This document shows, piece by piece, positions 25,616 through 34,449 of a stretch of DNA of 64,000 nucleotides. Location: the NCBI RefSeq assembly GCF_928381405.1, contig NZ_CAKMSB010000012.1, positions 18,602 through 82,601 of the forward strand, written 5' to 3'. The translations under genes were made by a program, and so were the position numbers. The notes under the pieces are model-generated. The model searched no databases and had not been told where the DNA came from. It saw nothing but the letters and a program-made list of their open reading frames with translations. The DNA comes from Rothia nasisuis (GTDB taxonomy: Bacteria > Actinomycetota > Actinomycetes > Actinomycetales > Micrococcaceae). Each line of letters starts with the position of its first letter. The first letter of the stretch is position 1.

Positions 25616-27253
25616 GTGACACCTAACCCAGCTTCTAAGCCCACCCGCCCCGCCAAGCCGAACACGGCCGTCCTAACGCTCGCAGAGTCCTTCACTGAGG
25701 CTGCGCTGCGCGCCCGCCTAGCAGTGACCCGAGCGCCCTTCCCCCGCCACGGCTGGATTGCCCCACTCCTCGTGCTACTCCTGGCCGGTCTTCTGCGTTT
25801 CGTCAACCTGGCGAACCCCAACGCTATCGTGTTTGACGAGACCTACTACGCCAAAGACGCCTATTCTCTGCTGCACTTCGGGTATGAGCGCAACTGGTCT
25901 GAGGACGCCAACGCCACCTTCGTCGCTGGCAACCCCTCGGGTATCCTAGAAACCCCCGGGTACGTGGTGCACCCACCGGTTGGCAAGTGGATGATTGCCT
26001 TCGGCATGGCTATCTTTGGTGACGACAACCCGCTGGGTTGGCGTTTTGCTGCGGCACTCACGGGGACGCTCTCCATCGGCTTGGTCATGCTGGCGGGCTG
26101 GCTACTGTTCCGCTCGGTCACGGTGGCGACCCTGGCCGGTCTGCTCCTGTCAATTGACGGCCTGCACCTTGTGCAGTCGCGCTTTGCTCTGCTCGATATC
26201 TTCCTGATGTTCTGGCTCCTGGCAACCTTCGTGTCTCTGCTACTCGATAGGGTTCAGGCTCGGCGCCGCCTGGCTGCCCGTATAGCCGCCCACGCTCGTC
26301 ACAACGGCGGTACCCCTCAAGATTCCTTCATGCTCTACGGCCCTATGCTCGGCTTCCGCTACTGGCGGCTTATTGCCGGCATCTGCGCGGGCCTGGCAGT
26401 GGGCGTGAAGTGGAATGCCCTTTTCTTCATCGCGGTGTTTGGGTTGATCACCGTGGCCTGGGACGCCAACGCCCGCCGTGTCGCGGGCATCCGCCGCTGG
26501 TACGTGGCCGGCTTTCTCCGCGACGGCGTGCTGGCCTTTCTCGCGCTGATTGGTACCGGCCTGCTCACCTACGTCATGACCTGGACCGGCTGGTTCCTTT
26601 CCGACTCCGCCTACGACCGCAACTGGGCCGCTGATCACCCCGGTGAGGGGGTGACCTGGCTACCTGAATCGTTGCGGTCCCTCTGGGAGTACCACCGCTC
26701 AGCCTATACGTTCCATTCTGGGCTGAGTTCACCCCACACCTATGAGTCACCGGCCTGGCAGTGGCTGCTTCTGGGCCGCCCCACCAGCTACTACTACGAG
26801 TCATCCGAGCTGGGGGTGAACGGCTGCCCGGTGGACTCGTGTTCTGAGGCCATATTGAATATTGGTAATCCGCTGATCTGGTGGTCTTTCATCATAGTGG
26901 CCGGCCTCTCGCTTCTGCTGGCGGTGCTACGCCGTGACTGGCGTTTTGCCGCCCTCTTTGCGGTGTTTGCGGTCGGCTACTTCCCCTGGTTTGCCTACCC
27001 AGAGCGCACCATGTTCTTCTTCTATGCGCTCTCCTTTGAGCCCTACCTGATTCTTATGCTGGCGGGTATACTGGGCCTGGCGCTGGGCCGCTCCGAAGAT
27101 TCGGTGCGGCGCAAGCGCCTCGGGCTGATTCTGGTGGGTGCCTTTGTGGTCTTCAGTTTGCTGGTTTCTATTTTCTACTGGCCCATTTGGACTGCCCAGA
27201 CTATCCCCTACGCCGACTGGCGTGCCCGCATGTGGTTTGACGCCTGGATCTAG
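25616..27253 (+). CDS. pmt: Dolichyl-phosphate-mannose-type protein O-mannosyltransferase
   Basis: The roughly 545-residue GT39 membrane protein transfers mannose from polyprenyl-phosphate-mannose to Ser/Thr of secreted proteins. The first external loop has AIVFDETYYAKDAYSLL, carrying the catalytic Asp-Glu pair, followed by VVHPPVGKWMIAFGM. Ten or so hydrophobic segments and the C-terminal YFPWFAYPERTMFFFYAL complete the family pattern. I chose GTG 25616 (MTPNPASKPTRPAKP) because of a leaderless -10 box. It converges on a TIGR01906 gene across a strong hairpin. Sec-linked O-mannosylation of lipoproteins such as the nearby L,D-transpeptidase is plausible. Confidence 0.92.
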   Translation: MTPNPASKPTRPAKPNTAVLTLAESFTEAALRARLAVTRAPFPRHGWIAPLLVLLLAGLLRFVNLANPNAIVFDETYYAKDAYSLLHFGYERNWSEDANATFVAGNPSGILETPGYVVHPPVGKWMIAFGMAIFGDDNPLGWRFAAALTGTLSIGLVMLAGWLLFRSVTVATLAGLLLSIDGLHLVQSRFALLDIFLMFWLLATFVSLLLDRVQARRRLAARIAAHARHNGGTPQDSFMLYGPMLGFRYWRLIAGICAGLAVGVKWNALFFIAVFGLITVAWDANARRVAGIRRWYVAGFLRDGVLAFLALIGTGLLTYVMTWTGWFLSDSAYDRNWAADHPGEGVTWLPESLRSLWEYHRSAYTFHSGLSSPHTYESPAWQWLLLGRPTSYYYESSELGVNGCPVDSCSEAILNIGNPLIWWSFIIVAGLSLLLAVLRRDWRFAALFAVFAVGYFPWFAYPERTMFFFYALSFEPYLILMLAGILGLALGRSEDSVRRKRLGLILVGAFVVFSLLVSIFYWPIWTAQTIPYADWRARMWFDAWI

Positions 27254-27270
27254 GCCCGCAGACACCACGC

Positions 27271-27334
27271 ACCTAGAGGTAGGGGGCCGGACGCGAACGT
27301 CCGGCCCCCTACCTCTAGGTCACCCTGTTTTTTA
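27271..27334. terminator. Strong bidirectional transcription terminator
   Basis: A perfect 22-bp inverted repeat (arms 27271-27292 and 27299-27320, 6-nt loop) is followed by TTTTTT at about 27327-27332. It lies between the convergent pmt and TIGR01906 genes and can stop pmt transcription; the opposite strand lacks a clear U-run. Confidence 0.9.
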
Positions 27335-27344
27335 GGATTTTTCT

Positions 27345-28397
27345 TTAGGCGCTGAGTTTGGCCCTGAGCTCTTCGCGCTCAGCCTGACGTTTGAGCGCCA
27401 GCTGCTTGCGGTAGTGGGTGGGCCAGGTGATCGCCAACAGAGCCCCGGCCATGAGCAGAATGAGGATTCCTGCGGTGGCCGCCGCATCGACCCAAAACTG
27501 GGGTGGATAAAGACGAATCAGTGTGTCGCTCATGGCAAACTGCCAGTTGCCCTGCGGAAAGAAGAGCTGGTGAAAGGCAGTGAAAAAACGCTCCCAGCCC
27601 AGCAGCCCGGTAAGAGCCAGGGCCAGGCACGTCAGCAGAGTCAGCCAGGCCCCCGCAAAAAGCGAGGAACGCAGAACACCGGGGGCCCGCAGACGGAGCG
27701 AGCGGGCTGATATCAGAGCCAGAACAAGCATCACCACGGCGAACACCGTGGCCGAGAGCATCACGTGTTTCACATCGGTCATATGGTGCACCTCAGATGC
27801 TTGGAAGGCCGCTTTGCCACCGGTTTGCACGTGGCTCAGGTAAGTTTCTGGTGCCAGGTTGAGAATGTAGTCCAAACCGTAGGAGCCCAAACGCAGGCGT
27901 TCTTCGGTTGAAAACCCGTAAGTGTCAGCTGGAAAGCCGGGGCGGTGGTATTCAATCCAGAGAAAGAGGGGGCTAGCTACCGCCCGCACAGCTACCATGA
28001 TGGTGAGTACAGGTATGGTCAGAGTGATAATAGCCCGGCGTAGACGCAGCAGACGCGGACGGTCGCGCACTGCGCTCTCACGGGCCGTAGCCGGCCCTCT
28101 ATCCGCAGCGACGCGGGGGGCTGGCCCAACCTCATTTGCCCTGGCTGCAGCGGCCGGTTCATCGCTCGGAGTCTCATCGGCAGCCGCCGGTTTTTGAGCC
28201 GGTGTCTGCGCTGGCAGAGGTGGTGTTTGGGGAGCGTCTACCCCTAGGGCAGGTGCTGGCTGCCCAGGCTCCAGCCCTGGCTCCTGACCGCGGTTCGCTG
28301 GCAGGTCGCCCGCTTTCGCTGAGCCGATAGCGGGTGAAAGCTTACTCCACTCCCGGGCAGACTTCTGATGACCGGGTGGGTTGGTTTCTTGTGCCAC
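27345..28397 (-). CDS. TIGR01906 family integral membrane protein
   Basis: The 350-residue protein has a 110-residue Pro/Ala-rich cytoplasmic N-terminus and then four to five hydrophobic segments. Hallmark stretches are RLGSYGLDYILNLAPETYLS, EVHHMTDVKHVM, GWERFFTAFHQLFFPQGNW and SDTLIRLYPPQFWVDAA, which match TIGR01906 (DUF1461) proteins of unknown function. The gene converges on pmt and is followed upstream by the L,D-transpeptidase 8 bp away, so those two probably share a transcript. The long N-terminal low-complexity region may be partly non-essential, or the true start may be further in. No function is assigned. Confidence 0.85.
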   Translation of the reverse strand: MAQETNPPGHQKSAREWSKLSPAIGSAKAGDLPANRGQEPGLEPGQPAPALGVDAPQTPPLPAQTPAQKPAAADETPSDEPAAAARANEVGPAPRVAADRGPATARESAVRDRPRLLRLRRAIITLTIPVLTIMVAVRAVASPLFLWIEYHRPGFPADTYGFSTEERLRLGSYGLDYILNLAPETYLSHVQTGGKAAFQASEVHHMTDVKHVMLSATVFAVVMLVLALISARSLRLRAPGVLRSSLFAGAWLTLLTCLALALTGLLGWERFFTAFHQLFFPQGNWQFAMSDTLIRLYPPQFWVDAAATAGILILLMAGALLAITWPTHYRKQLALKRQAEREELRAKLSA

Positions 28398-28405
28398 GGC
28401 CGCTA

Positions 28406-29653
28406 CTACCAGTTACCCTTCCAGTTGGAGTCGCTGTAGTGCTCGAAGGGGATATTCCAGTCACCGTAGCCGTCATCAGGGTCGGCCTGGGGGTAGCCGG
28501 TGTTCACGGTTTCAACGATGTCGCCCACCCCGAAGGTGTCGTAGAAGAACTTGGCGTCCTCAGGTAGCATGCCGATACACCCGTGGGAAACGTTAGCGAC
28601 CCCAACAACAGGCCAGGCGGTGGGGAGAGCCTGGTGCACAAACACCCCGCCGCTGGTCAGGCGGGAGGTCCACGAAGCCCAGAAGGGCTCATAGTAGTGG
28701 GGGTCGTCCTTTTCAAGGTTGAGGGAGCCGGGGTTGAAGTAGTAGCTCTCCGCTTTTTCCATGATGACTAGCTGCCCAATAACAGAAGGCCACTCGGTGT
28801 TGCCCAGGGTGATGGGAGCTTCGCGTACTAGCTCGTCGTCCACATACATCTTGATGGTCTTGGTGTTGTTGTCAGCTAGCGCGTAACGCTTATTCCAGGT
28901 CTTGAAGGTGCGGGTGGTGGTGTGGTTACCGATCATGCCGTTGCCCATCTCAAGCCCGAAAATATCGACGGTAACACTGATAGTGGAGTTAGGGGCCCAG
29001 GTACTTTCGGGGCGGTAGCGCACCATGTAGTCGTTGTACCAGCGGAATTTGCCGGGCAGGTCACCGCCGCCTGTGACGGTGATGCTCTTTTCTACTTCTG
29101 CCTTGTTAACTACGGGCTCAGAGAAGTTGAACTGAATAATCTTGCCGATACCGTAGGTGGCTCCGTCCTCAAAGTTGATTAGGGTATCTACCTCGTAGGC
29201 GGCCGAGACCGTAGAGAAAGCCGACTCTCCTTCACCCTTGGCCCCTGTGGTGTCGGTTGCCTCCCAGCTGACCGTGTAGTGGGAGTGGAAGAGCATATTT
29301 TCTGTTGAAGTCCAGCTACGCCCGTCCGTTGCGAGTTCACCGGGGAGCTCCTCACCCTCGGCGGTGACGACAACGACGCGGGTGAGAGTAGAGTCTGGGC
29401 TAGTCACCGTGACTTTTTCACCGGGGTTAACTTCGATTTCGTCGAGGGCAGGGTACACTTCAACCGCTCCCCCGAACGTGGCAGCCGGGGTGGGGGTTGG
29501 GCTCGGTGAGGCACTGGTACTGGTAGGGTCACTCGCTGCGGTTGTGTCTTCTGAGGCGCAGGCTGCCAGGGCTAGGGTGCCCAGAGCGCCGACGGTAACA
29601 AATGAGCGACGGGTGAAAGCGTCTTGAGTTTCTGAGTTGAGGGCTTTGACCAC
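28406..29653 (-). CDS. L,D-transpeptidase (YkuD) lipoprotein with Ig-like domains
   Basis: The 415-residue protein has a signal sequence with a twin-arginine start (TRRSFVTVGALGTLALAAC) ending in a lipobox Cys, then a Ser/Thr/Pro linker. Two Ig-like modules follow, and then a YkuD catalytic domain with VGVANVSHGCIGMLPEDAKF (H-x-S-H-G-C active site) near 370. It forms 3-3 cross-links in peptidoglycan at the outer membrane face and resembles mycobacterial LdtMt2. The GTG at 29653 is preceded by AGGAAG. It is upstream of the TIGR01906 gene in the same direction. The linker is a likely substrate for the O-mannosyltransferase next door (inference). Confidence 0.93.
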   Translation of the reverse strand: MVKALNSETQDAFTRRSFVTVGALGTLALAACASEDTTAASDPTSTSASPSPTPTPAATFGGAVEVYPALDEIEVNPGEKVTVTSPDSTLTRVVVVTAEGEELPGELATDGRSWTSTENMLFHSHYTVSWEATDTTGAKGEGESAFSTVSAAYEVDTLINFEDGATYGIGKIIQFNFSEPVVNKAEVEKSITVTGGGDLPGKFRWYNDYMVRYRPESTWAPNSTISVTVDIFGLEMGNGMIGNHTTTRTFKTWNKRYALADNNTKTIKMYVDDELVREAPITLGNTEWPSVIGQLVIMEKAESYYFNPGSLNLEKDDPHYYEPFWASWTSRLTSGGVFVHQALPTAWPVVGVANVSHGCIGMLPEDAKFFYDTFGVGDIVETVNTGYPQADPDDGYGDWNIPFEHYSDSNWKGNW

Positions 29654-29815
29654 GAACTTCTCTTCCTAGGTATGCGGGGGGGCAGATGGGTGCGAGTGTG
29701 TAGAGTGCACATGATGTGGAGGTGTGCTCGTCATAGTCTATCGGAGAGCAGCGCCTTTTGACACAGGCTATATCTGCCGTCACACAGCGTGCGGGAAGGT
29801 GGTCTGACCCAGGGG

Positions 29816-30082
29816 TTAGTTGACGCTCCGTAGCGGCGGGTACGGCACCGCCGCTTGCTCAGTCTGGGCGGCTACAGCAGCGGGGTCGTCAAGCCTCACT
29901 ACATCCCAGCCCTGTGGCGCGGTGAGCCGGTCGGCATGGAACTCACACAGGTCGTAAGCGTGAGGTTCACGGTGAACAGAAAGAGGCCCAATCACGGCTG
30001 TTGATTGCGCGTAAGCGTAGGTGAGCGTGAAAATTGCCTCGCGCTGGCAGGTCTGGCGTGAGCACTGGCGGGTGGTTGCCAT
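29816..30082 (-). CDS. DUF3499 family protein
   Basis: The 88-residue protein MATTRQCSRQTCQREAIFTL has a CSRxxC motif and a later YDLCEFHADRLTAPQGW, giving three or four Cys/His ligands that look like a small zinc ribbon. This is the actinobacterial DUF3499 family, almost always found next to whiB2, as here (17 bp downstream of the whiB gene). Function is unknown; co-expression with WhiB suggests a link to cell division or septation. Normal length and nothing odd. Confidence 0.88.
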   Translation of the reverse strand: MATTRQCSRQTCQREAIFTLTYAYAQSTAVIGPLSVHREPHAYDLCEFHADRLTAPQGWDVVRLDDPAAVAAQTEQAAVPYPPLRSVN

Positions 30083-30099
30083 GGGTGTGAGCTTCTTTC

Positions 30100-30570
30100 T
30101 TAGACAGCTTGTTTGCGAAGACGGCGGCGTTCACGCTCTGAGAGACCGCCCCAGATGCCGAAGCGTTCGTCGTTTTCCATGGCGTACTCAAGGCAGGCTT
30201 CGCGAACCGGGCACTCGTTGCACACGCGTTTGGCGTCGCGGGTTGAGCCGCCTTTCTCGGGAAAGAAAGCCTCAGGGTCAGTCTGGGCGCACAGGGCATC
30301 TGCCTGCCAAGACAGTTCACCGTCGTCGCCGTCTGTGCTGTAAATCCCAGCGGCCTGCTGCCATAGGGAAAGCGCGTCTGGATCTGAACTGAACATATCG
30401 GCTGACGGGGCAGTATTGCCGCTAGTGCGGCCCCGTGGTGTAGAGGCTGCTTCTTTGAGTAGTGTGGTGGCCTGATCTTCGAGGTAGTGGGCAGAGTGCA
30501 TAGTCTGATAGTGGGCCATCTCTGATGCGCGCCCGGCAGTGCCGGAGGGTAGGCGGCTATGAAGGCCCAT
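30100..30570 (-). CDS. whiB2: WhiB-family iron-sulfur transcription factor (WhiB2/WhmD type)
   Basis: The 156-residue protein ends with the WhiB domain: ALCAQTDPEAFFPEKGGST gives the first Cys and the PEAFFP segment, KRVCNECPVREACLEYA gives the remaining three Cys of the [4Fe-4S] cluster, and FGIWGGLSERERRRLRK is the G-[IV]-W-G-G turn plus basic tail. I chose ATG 30570 because AAGGGAAG precedes it; the frame to 30768 would read through the leader. The adjacent DUF3499 gene and the divergent TIGR03089 gene are typical of whiB2/whmD, which controls septation. A 16-bp palindrome lies about 180 bp upstream. Confidence 0.92.
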   Translation of the reverse strand: MGLHSRLPSGTAGRASEMAHYQTMHSAHYLEDQATTLLKEAASTPRGRTSGNTAPSADMFSSDPDALSLWQQAAGIYSTDGDDGELSWQADALCAQTDPEAFFPEKGGSTRDAKRVCNECPVREACLEYAMENDERFGIWGGLSERERRRLRKQAV

Positions 30571-30745
30571 GTTCTTCCCTTTCGTATCCCGGTAGAGGGC
30601 TGAATGTATGGCGCCGGGCAGGTACTGCGGGTGCAGGTGCCAGGTGGCGCTCCGTGGTAGCACGCGGTTCGGTGCGGTTTTGGTTCCTTGGTCTGGATTC
30701 GCTTCCGGGCTGCCTGCCGGTGCTGATAAAAATTCCCTGAACCTA

Positions 30746-30761
30746 ATTACACGCGTGTAAT
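30746..30761. promoter_or_regulatory. Perfect 16-bp palindrome upstream of whiB2
   Basis: ATTACACGCGTGTAAT is a perfect palindrome in the divergent whiB2 / TIGR03089 region, flanked by A/T-rich DNA. It may be an operator for either gene. The regulator is not known. Confidence 0.55.
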
Positions 30762-30896
30762 GGCCCATTCGTCAAGCTGAGATTAAAAATTTTTTTGATA
30801 CACGAGATTATCTAACAAAAAATTTGCGTTTCTCTGTGGTATATGCGAACCTGCACCCTGTAGCTGTCTCTCTAGCTTCGGGGCCCCACCGTGTTC

Positions 30897-30902
30897 TACA
30901 GT
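30897..30902 (+). promoter_or_regulatory. Leaderless -10 box for the TIGR03089 gene
   Basis: TACAGT lies 6 nt before the ATG at 30909, without a convincing Shine-Dalgarno element between. Confidence 0.5.
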
Positions 30903-30908
30903 GGGGGC

Positions 30909-31673
30909 ATGGCCTTCTCACCTCACCGCCCCGTTTCCTTTTCGCGTTTTATGCAGCTGCTGGCTACCCGGCACTCCCCCGCCCTGCTCTGGTATTCGGC
31001 ACCGGGTGAACGCATAGAGCTCTCGGGCCGTGTGCTAGAAAACTGGGTCGCCAAAAGCGCTAACTTTCTCATGGATGAGTGTGAGCTAGATGTCGCCGCC
31101 CGCCTTGCGGTGCCGCTCCGCCTGCACTGGCGATCTTTGGTGCTGGCCCTGGCGGGGCTACAGGTGGGAGCCCACCTCACCTGGGAGCAGGCAGAGAGCG
31201 CGGACGTCCGCGCCTCCTTTGATCCCCGCGAGCTACTGGAGAGCGCCGGCGAGAACTACCGGGTGGCGGTCGCCTCTGAGCCGCTAGCTCCGCGTTTCAT
31301 GGGGCAACTCCCCGAAGGTGTTCTCGATTTCGCCGCCGAGGTACGCTCGCGCCCCGATGCTTTCATGGGCTTGACCGGCCCCGACAGTGGCGCCATAGCC
31401 TGGGGCGGCACCGGGTACGAGCAGCTCATGATTGAGGTGGCCCAACAGGCAGAAAAACTCGTGGCTGCCCTGCCCGACGGCACAGCAGCTGTGCACTGTG
31501 CTGGTGAGGTCTTCTCAGCACAATGGTTACAGCAGGCGCTCACCGCCCTGGCAGCTGGGCTAGCCGTGCTAGTACTCGACCCAGAGGTGAGCTGGGAAAC
31601 TGACCGCTACGCCCGGGTTATGGCCGACGAGCGGGCCCAGCCTTACCCTGCCCCCGAGCGTCGCCCTCAATGA
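30909..31673 (+). CDS. TIGR03089 family protein
   Basis: The 254-residue protein MAFSPHRPVSFSRFMQLLAT resembles the actinobacterial TIGR03089 family, which looks like a shortened relative of AMP-binding acyl-CoA synthetases (for example ALLWYSAPGERIELSGRVLENWVAK). The adenylate-binding P-loop of true ligases is degenerate here (GLTGPDSGAIAWGG), so enzyme activity is doubtful. It is divergent from whiB2, a conserved arrangement. The 3' end overlaps the convergent gtrA-like gene by 56 bp. No function is assigned. Confidence 0.8.
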   Translation: MAFSPHRPVSFSRFMQLLATRHSPALLWYSAPGERIELSGRVLENWVAKSANFLMDECELDVAARLAVPLRLHWRSLVLALAGLQVGAHLTWEQAESADVRASFDPRELLESAGENYRVAVASEPLAPRFMGQLPEGVLDFAAEVRSRPDAFMGLTGPDSGAIAWGGTGYEQLMIEVAQQAEKLVAALPDGTAAVHCAGEVFSAQWLQQALTALAAGLAVLVLDPEVSWETDRYARVMADERAQPYPAPERRPQ

Positions 31674-32199
31674 CGGGGATGGAGCCGGTAATGATTTGGG
31701 TGGCTTCGGTGATGAGGTCGGCGCGCTGTTCTTGAACGGTCTTATCGCCAGAGTGGCTGCGGGACTGCGAGAATACCCAAAATTTGTAGAGGAAGTAGCG
31801 CACGATTGTACCTAGAATCGTGCCGATGATAGTACCCGAGATGAAGGACGCCGTGGGGCTTGTTAGGCCTAGCACGTAGACGCTGAACAGCACGCACAGC
31901 GTCTCAACACCAATGCCGATGGCGTTCACGATGCCAAATTCTATGGACTCGCGCACCTTGTTGCCAGTGCGCTTTTCACGGAAGGTCCACAGGCGGTTAG
32001 CCACCCACGAGAAGATGGTCGCTACAATGCCCGCAACCACCTTGGCTTTGGCGTGCCCGTCAGCGAAGATAGAATGCATCAGCGTCCAGGTCACCACGGA
32101 GTTCAGGATGAAAGCTGCGCCGCCCACCGAGAGAAACTGCATCACTTCACGGCCGTGGCTAGCCCACAGCAGGTTCAGACGCTGTTTCAAAGAACTCAT
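31618..32199 (-). CDS. GtrA family membrane protein
   Basis: The 193-residue protein has four hydrophobic segments. GREVMQFLSVGGAAFILNSV, FSWVANRLWTFREKR and RYFLYKFWVFS match the GtrA family, small membrane proteins associated with flipping or transfer of polyprenyl-linked glucose or arabinose in wall glycan synthesis. I chose ATG 32199 because AAGGGGAAAC precedes it; the longer frame to 32409 has no support. The last 20 or so residues, in the overlap with TIGR03089, are probably read-through beyond the ancestral end. It is divergent from purK. Confidence 0.88.
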   Translation of the reverse strand: MSSLKQRLNLLWASHGREVMQFLSVGGAAFILNSVVTWTLMHSIFADGHAKAKVVAGIVATIFSWVANRLWTFREKRTGNKVRESIEFGIVNAIGIGVETLCVLFSVYVLGLTSPTASFISGTIIGTILGTIVRYFLYKFWVFSQSRSHSGDKTVQEQRADLITEATQIITGSIPVIEGDARGQGKAGPARRP

Positions 32200-32418
32200 G
32201 TTTCCCCTTAGGTTTCTGGTGCGATTCCCCCGGTGCGCGGTCGACGGTGAGACTGGGCACGAGTCAGAGCACCGGGCGGCGGGGAAGTAGGGCAATCCTG
32301 TCTCACATGTTACAACCGGCTCGGGGCAGGCGTGCCCCTTCCCAGGTAGTGTTTCGCTCACAGGTAGCAGGGAGTTCACTGAACGTGGGCTCCCTTGTAC
32401 AAGGAGCATGCACCCCGG

Positions 32419-32424
32419 TAGCCT
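32419..32424 (+). promoter_or_regulatory. Leaderless -10 box for purK
   Basis: TAGCCT lies 6 nt before the GTG at 32431, the same layout as the ABC-F gene (TAGCCT, 6 nt, GTG). An AGGAG directly abuts the GTG and is too close to act as a normal ribosome binding site. Confidence 0.6.
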
Positions 32425-32430
32425 AGGAGT

Positions 32431-33618
32431 GTGACTTACCCTATGACTGGCCCAAAAATTGGTGTGGTGGGTGGCGGTCAGCTGGCGCGCATGATGGCGC
32501 CTGCCGCTACTGAGCTTGGTTTTGACGTGCGCATTTTGGCCGAGAGTGAGGACTCCTGTGCCCGCCAGGCAGTGCCCTTGGCGCCGGTGGGTGACTACCG
32601 AGACTTCGAGACCCTAGCAGCCTTCGCGCGTGAGGTTGATGTGCTGACCTTTGACCATGAGCATGTGCCCACTGATTTTCTGCGCCGTCTGCTGGCTGAG
32701 GGCGTGAATGTGCAACCACGACCAGATGCACTGGTGTACGCCCAAGACAAGATTGAAATGCGCAAGGCCGTTGACCGCTTGGGCTTGCCCAATCCGCGCT
32801 GGTCACAGGTGCGCACACTCGGTGAGCTACTGGACTTTGGCGCTGAGATCGGCTGGCCGGTGGTGCTCAAGACGCCACGCGGCGGCTACGACGGTAAGGG
32901 TGTGCTGGTGCTTGTTGATGAGCAGGACGCCCGCACCCGGTCGGCCTCCTGGTTTGAGCAACTGCCCACCCGCACTGATTTTTCAGCCCTTCTGGCCGAA
33001 GAGAAGGTCCCCTTTACCCGCGAGCTTTCCGCCCAGGTGGCCCGCCGCGATTCGGGCGAAGTGCGGCCCTGGCCGGTGGTCGAATCTATTCAGGTGAACT
33101 CCGTCTGTGATGAAGTGCTGGCTCCCGCCCCGGGCCTTTCGCCGCAGGTTGCCCGGGCAGCCCAGCAGGCCGCCGTTCACATTGCAACCGAGCTCGGTGT
33201 CACCGGTGTGATGGCTGCTGAGCTCTTTGAGGTTCCTGACAGCGAGACCGGGTTCCTCGTGAACGAGTTGGCTATGCGCCCCCACAACTCAGGCCACTGG
33301 ACCCAGGACGGCTCGGTGACCAGCCAGTTTGAACAGCATCTGCGCGCTGTGGCCAACTATCCGCTGGGGTCTACCGATCTCAAGGGCGAGGTGGCCCTCA
33401 TGAAGAACTTTCTGGGCGGCTCGAACCAGGATATTTTTGGGGTCTACCCGGCCCTCATGCAGGCGTACCCCGCAGCCAAGGTGCACTACTACGGCAAGGC
33501 GGTCAAAACCGGCCGCAAGATTGGGCACATCAATATGACCGGTGAGGCCGCTAACCTGCAGGAGCTTCGCAGACAGACCGCAGCCGCAGCGGCCCTGCTC
33601 ACCAACGGCCCAGCCTAA
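32431..33618 (+). CDS. purK: N5-carboxyaminoimidazole ribonucleotide synthase
   Basis: The 395-residue ATP-grasp enzyme makes N5-CAIR from AIR, ATP and bicarbonate in purine synthesis. It begins KIGVVGGGQLARMMAPAA, has LTFDHEHVP, the ATP-grasp WPVVLKTPRGGYDGKGV and NELAMRPHNSGHWTQDGS near the active site. It precedes purE by 67 bp on the same strand, the usual purK-purE pair. Bicarbonate for this step links loosely with the carbonic anhydrase later in the window. Confidence 0.96.
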   Translation: MTYPMTGPKIGVVGGGQLARMMAPAATELGFDVRILAESEDSCARQAVPLAPVGDYRDFETLAAFAREVDVLTFDHEHVPTDFLRRLLAEGVNVQPRPDALVYAQDKIEMRKAVDRLGLPNPRWSQVRTLGELLDFGAEIGWPVVLKTPRGGYDGKGVLVLVDEQDARTRSASWFEQLPTRTDFSALLAEEKVPFTRELSAQVARRDSGEVRPWPVVESIQVNSVCDEVLAPAPGLSPQVARAAQQAAVHIATELGVTGVMAAELFEVPDSETGFLVNELAMRPHNSGHWTQDGSVTSQFEQHLRAVANYPLGSTDLKGEVALMKNFLGGSNQDIFGVYPALMQAYPAAKVHYYGKAVKTGRKIGHINMTGEAANLQELRRQTAAAAALLTNGPA

Positions 33619-33685
33619 ATTTTTTTTCAAGGAGCCAGCGCCGGCGTCCTGCTACCAGCACAACCCATCTCTCTAGGAGCTTCAC

Positions 33686-34339
33686 ATGACTTCTCCCTAC
33701 GACTCCAATAACCCCATCGTCGGCATTGTGATGGGCTCAGACTCTGACTGGCCGGTCATGGAAGCAGCGGCCGAGGTGCTCGACGAATTTGGCGTGCCCT
33801 ACGAAGCCGATGTGGTATCAGCCCACCGCATGCCCGAAGACATGATTGCCTACGGGCGTGAGGCAGCTGGCCGCGGCATCCGCGTGATTATCGCCGGTGC
33901 AGGTGGTGCCGCCCACCTACCGGGCATGCTAGCGGCGGTCACCCCTCTGCCGGTGATTGGCGTGCCGGTCAAACTCAAGTCCCTCGACGGAATGGATTCG
34001 CTTCTTTCCATTGTTCAGATGCCCGCAGGGGTGCCCGTAGCTACGGTTTCAATCAACGGTGCCCGCAACGCTGGGCTGCTGGCCTTGCGCATGCTGGGCT
34101 CCGGTGAGGGCAGCTTTGCCCGCCAGGTACGCTCTGACCTAACTGATTTTGCAGCAGATTTACGGCAGGCTGCTATGGATAAAGGGGCGGTACTGCGCGC
34201 CAGGGTTGAGGAGCACAAGGCTGAGCTAGAACAGGACGCTCCTGCCCGCAGCTCAAGCTCCCAGCAGGCCGAGCAGCAGGCAGTACCCGGCCACAACAGT
34301 GAGCGTGATGGAGCCAACAAGACCCCCTATGCCCCCTAG
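33686..34339 (+). CDS. purE: N5-CAIR mutase (PurE class I)
   Basis: The 217-residue protein rearranges N5-CAIR to CAIR. It has [45 protein letters not shown] and [19 protein letters not shown], covering the conserved Ser, His and loop residues. Usual length is about 160-175 residues. Here a polar tail of some 45 residues (Gln, Ser, Ala and Asn rich) follows and looks disordered. It is downstream of purK and upstream of an LCP gene. The catalytic call is firm; the tail has no evident role. Confidence 0.96.
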   Translation: MTSPYDSNNPIVGIVMGSDSDWPVMEAAAEVLDEFGVPYEADVVSAHRMPEDMIAYGREAAGRGIRVIIAGAGGAAHLPGMLAAVTPLPVIGVPVKLKSLDGMDSLLSIVQMPAGVPVATVSINGARNAGLLALRMLGSGEGSFARQVRSDLTDFAADLRQAAMDKGAVLRARVEEHKAELEQDAPARSSSSQQAEQQAVPGHNSERDGANKTPYAP

Positions 34340-34416
34340 GGCTGGCAAGGGGCTGGGCCGCACGGTGACGAACATTTCAGGTGGGGTTTTCCGGTGGTAT
34401 TCAGCTTGAACCGCTA

Positions 34417-34449
34417 GTGTGGTTGAGCAGTTAAGCTGTTCAACCGCAC
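34417..34449 (+). promoter_or_regulatory. 14-bp dyad in front of the LCP gene
   Basis: Arms 34417-34430 (GTGTGGTTGAGCAG) and 34436-34449 (CTGTTCAACCGCAC) pair over all 14 positions if the two non-Watson-Crick positions form G-U in RNA. A TATAGT at 34457-34462 lies just downstream. It is either an operator overlapping a promoter or a purE 3' hairpin without a U-run. Confidence 0.5.

Noticed and set aside
30571..30768. Longer start for the WhiB gene
   Set aside because: A clear ribosome binding site precedes the ATG at 30570 and the upstream codons do not resemble WhiB proteins.
32200..32409. Longer start for the GtrA-like gene
   Set aside because: AAGGGGAAAC precedes the ATG at 32199 and the family begins close to that point; the extension has no membrane or domain character.
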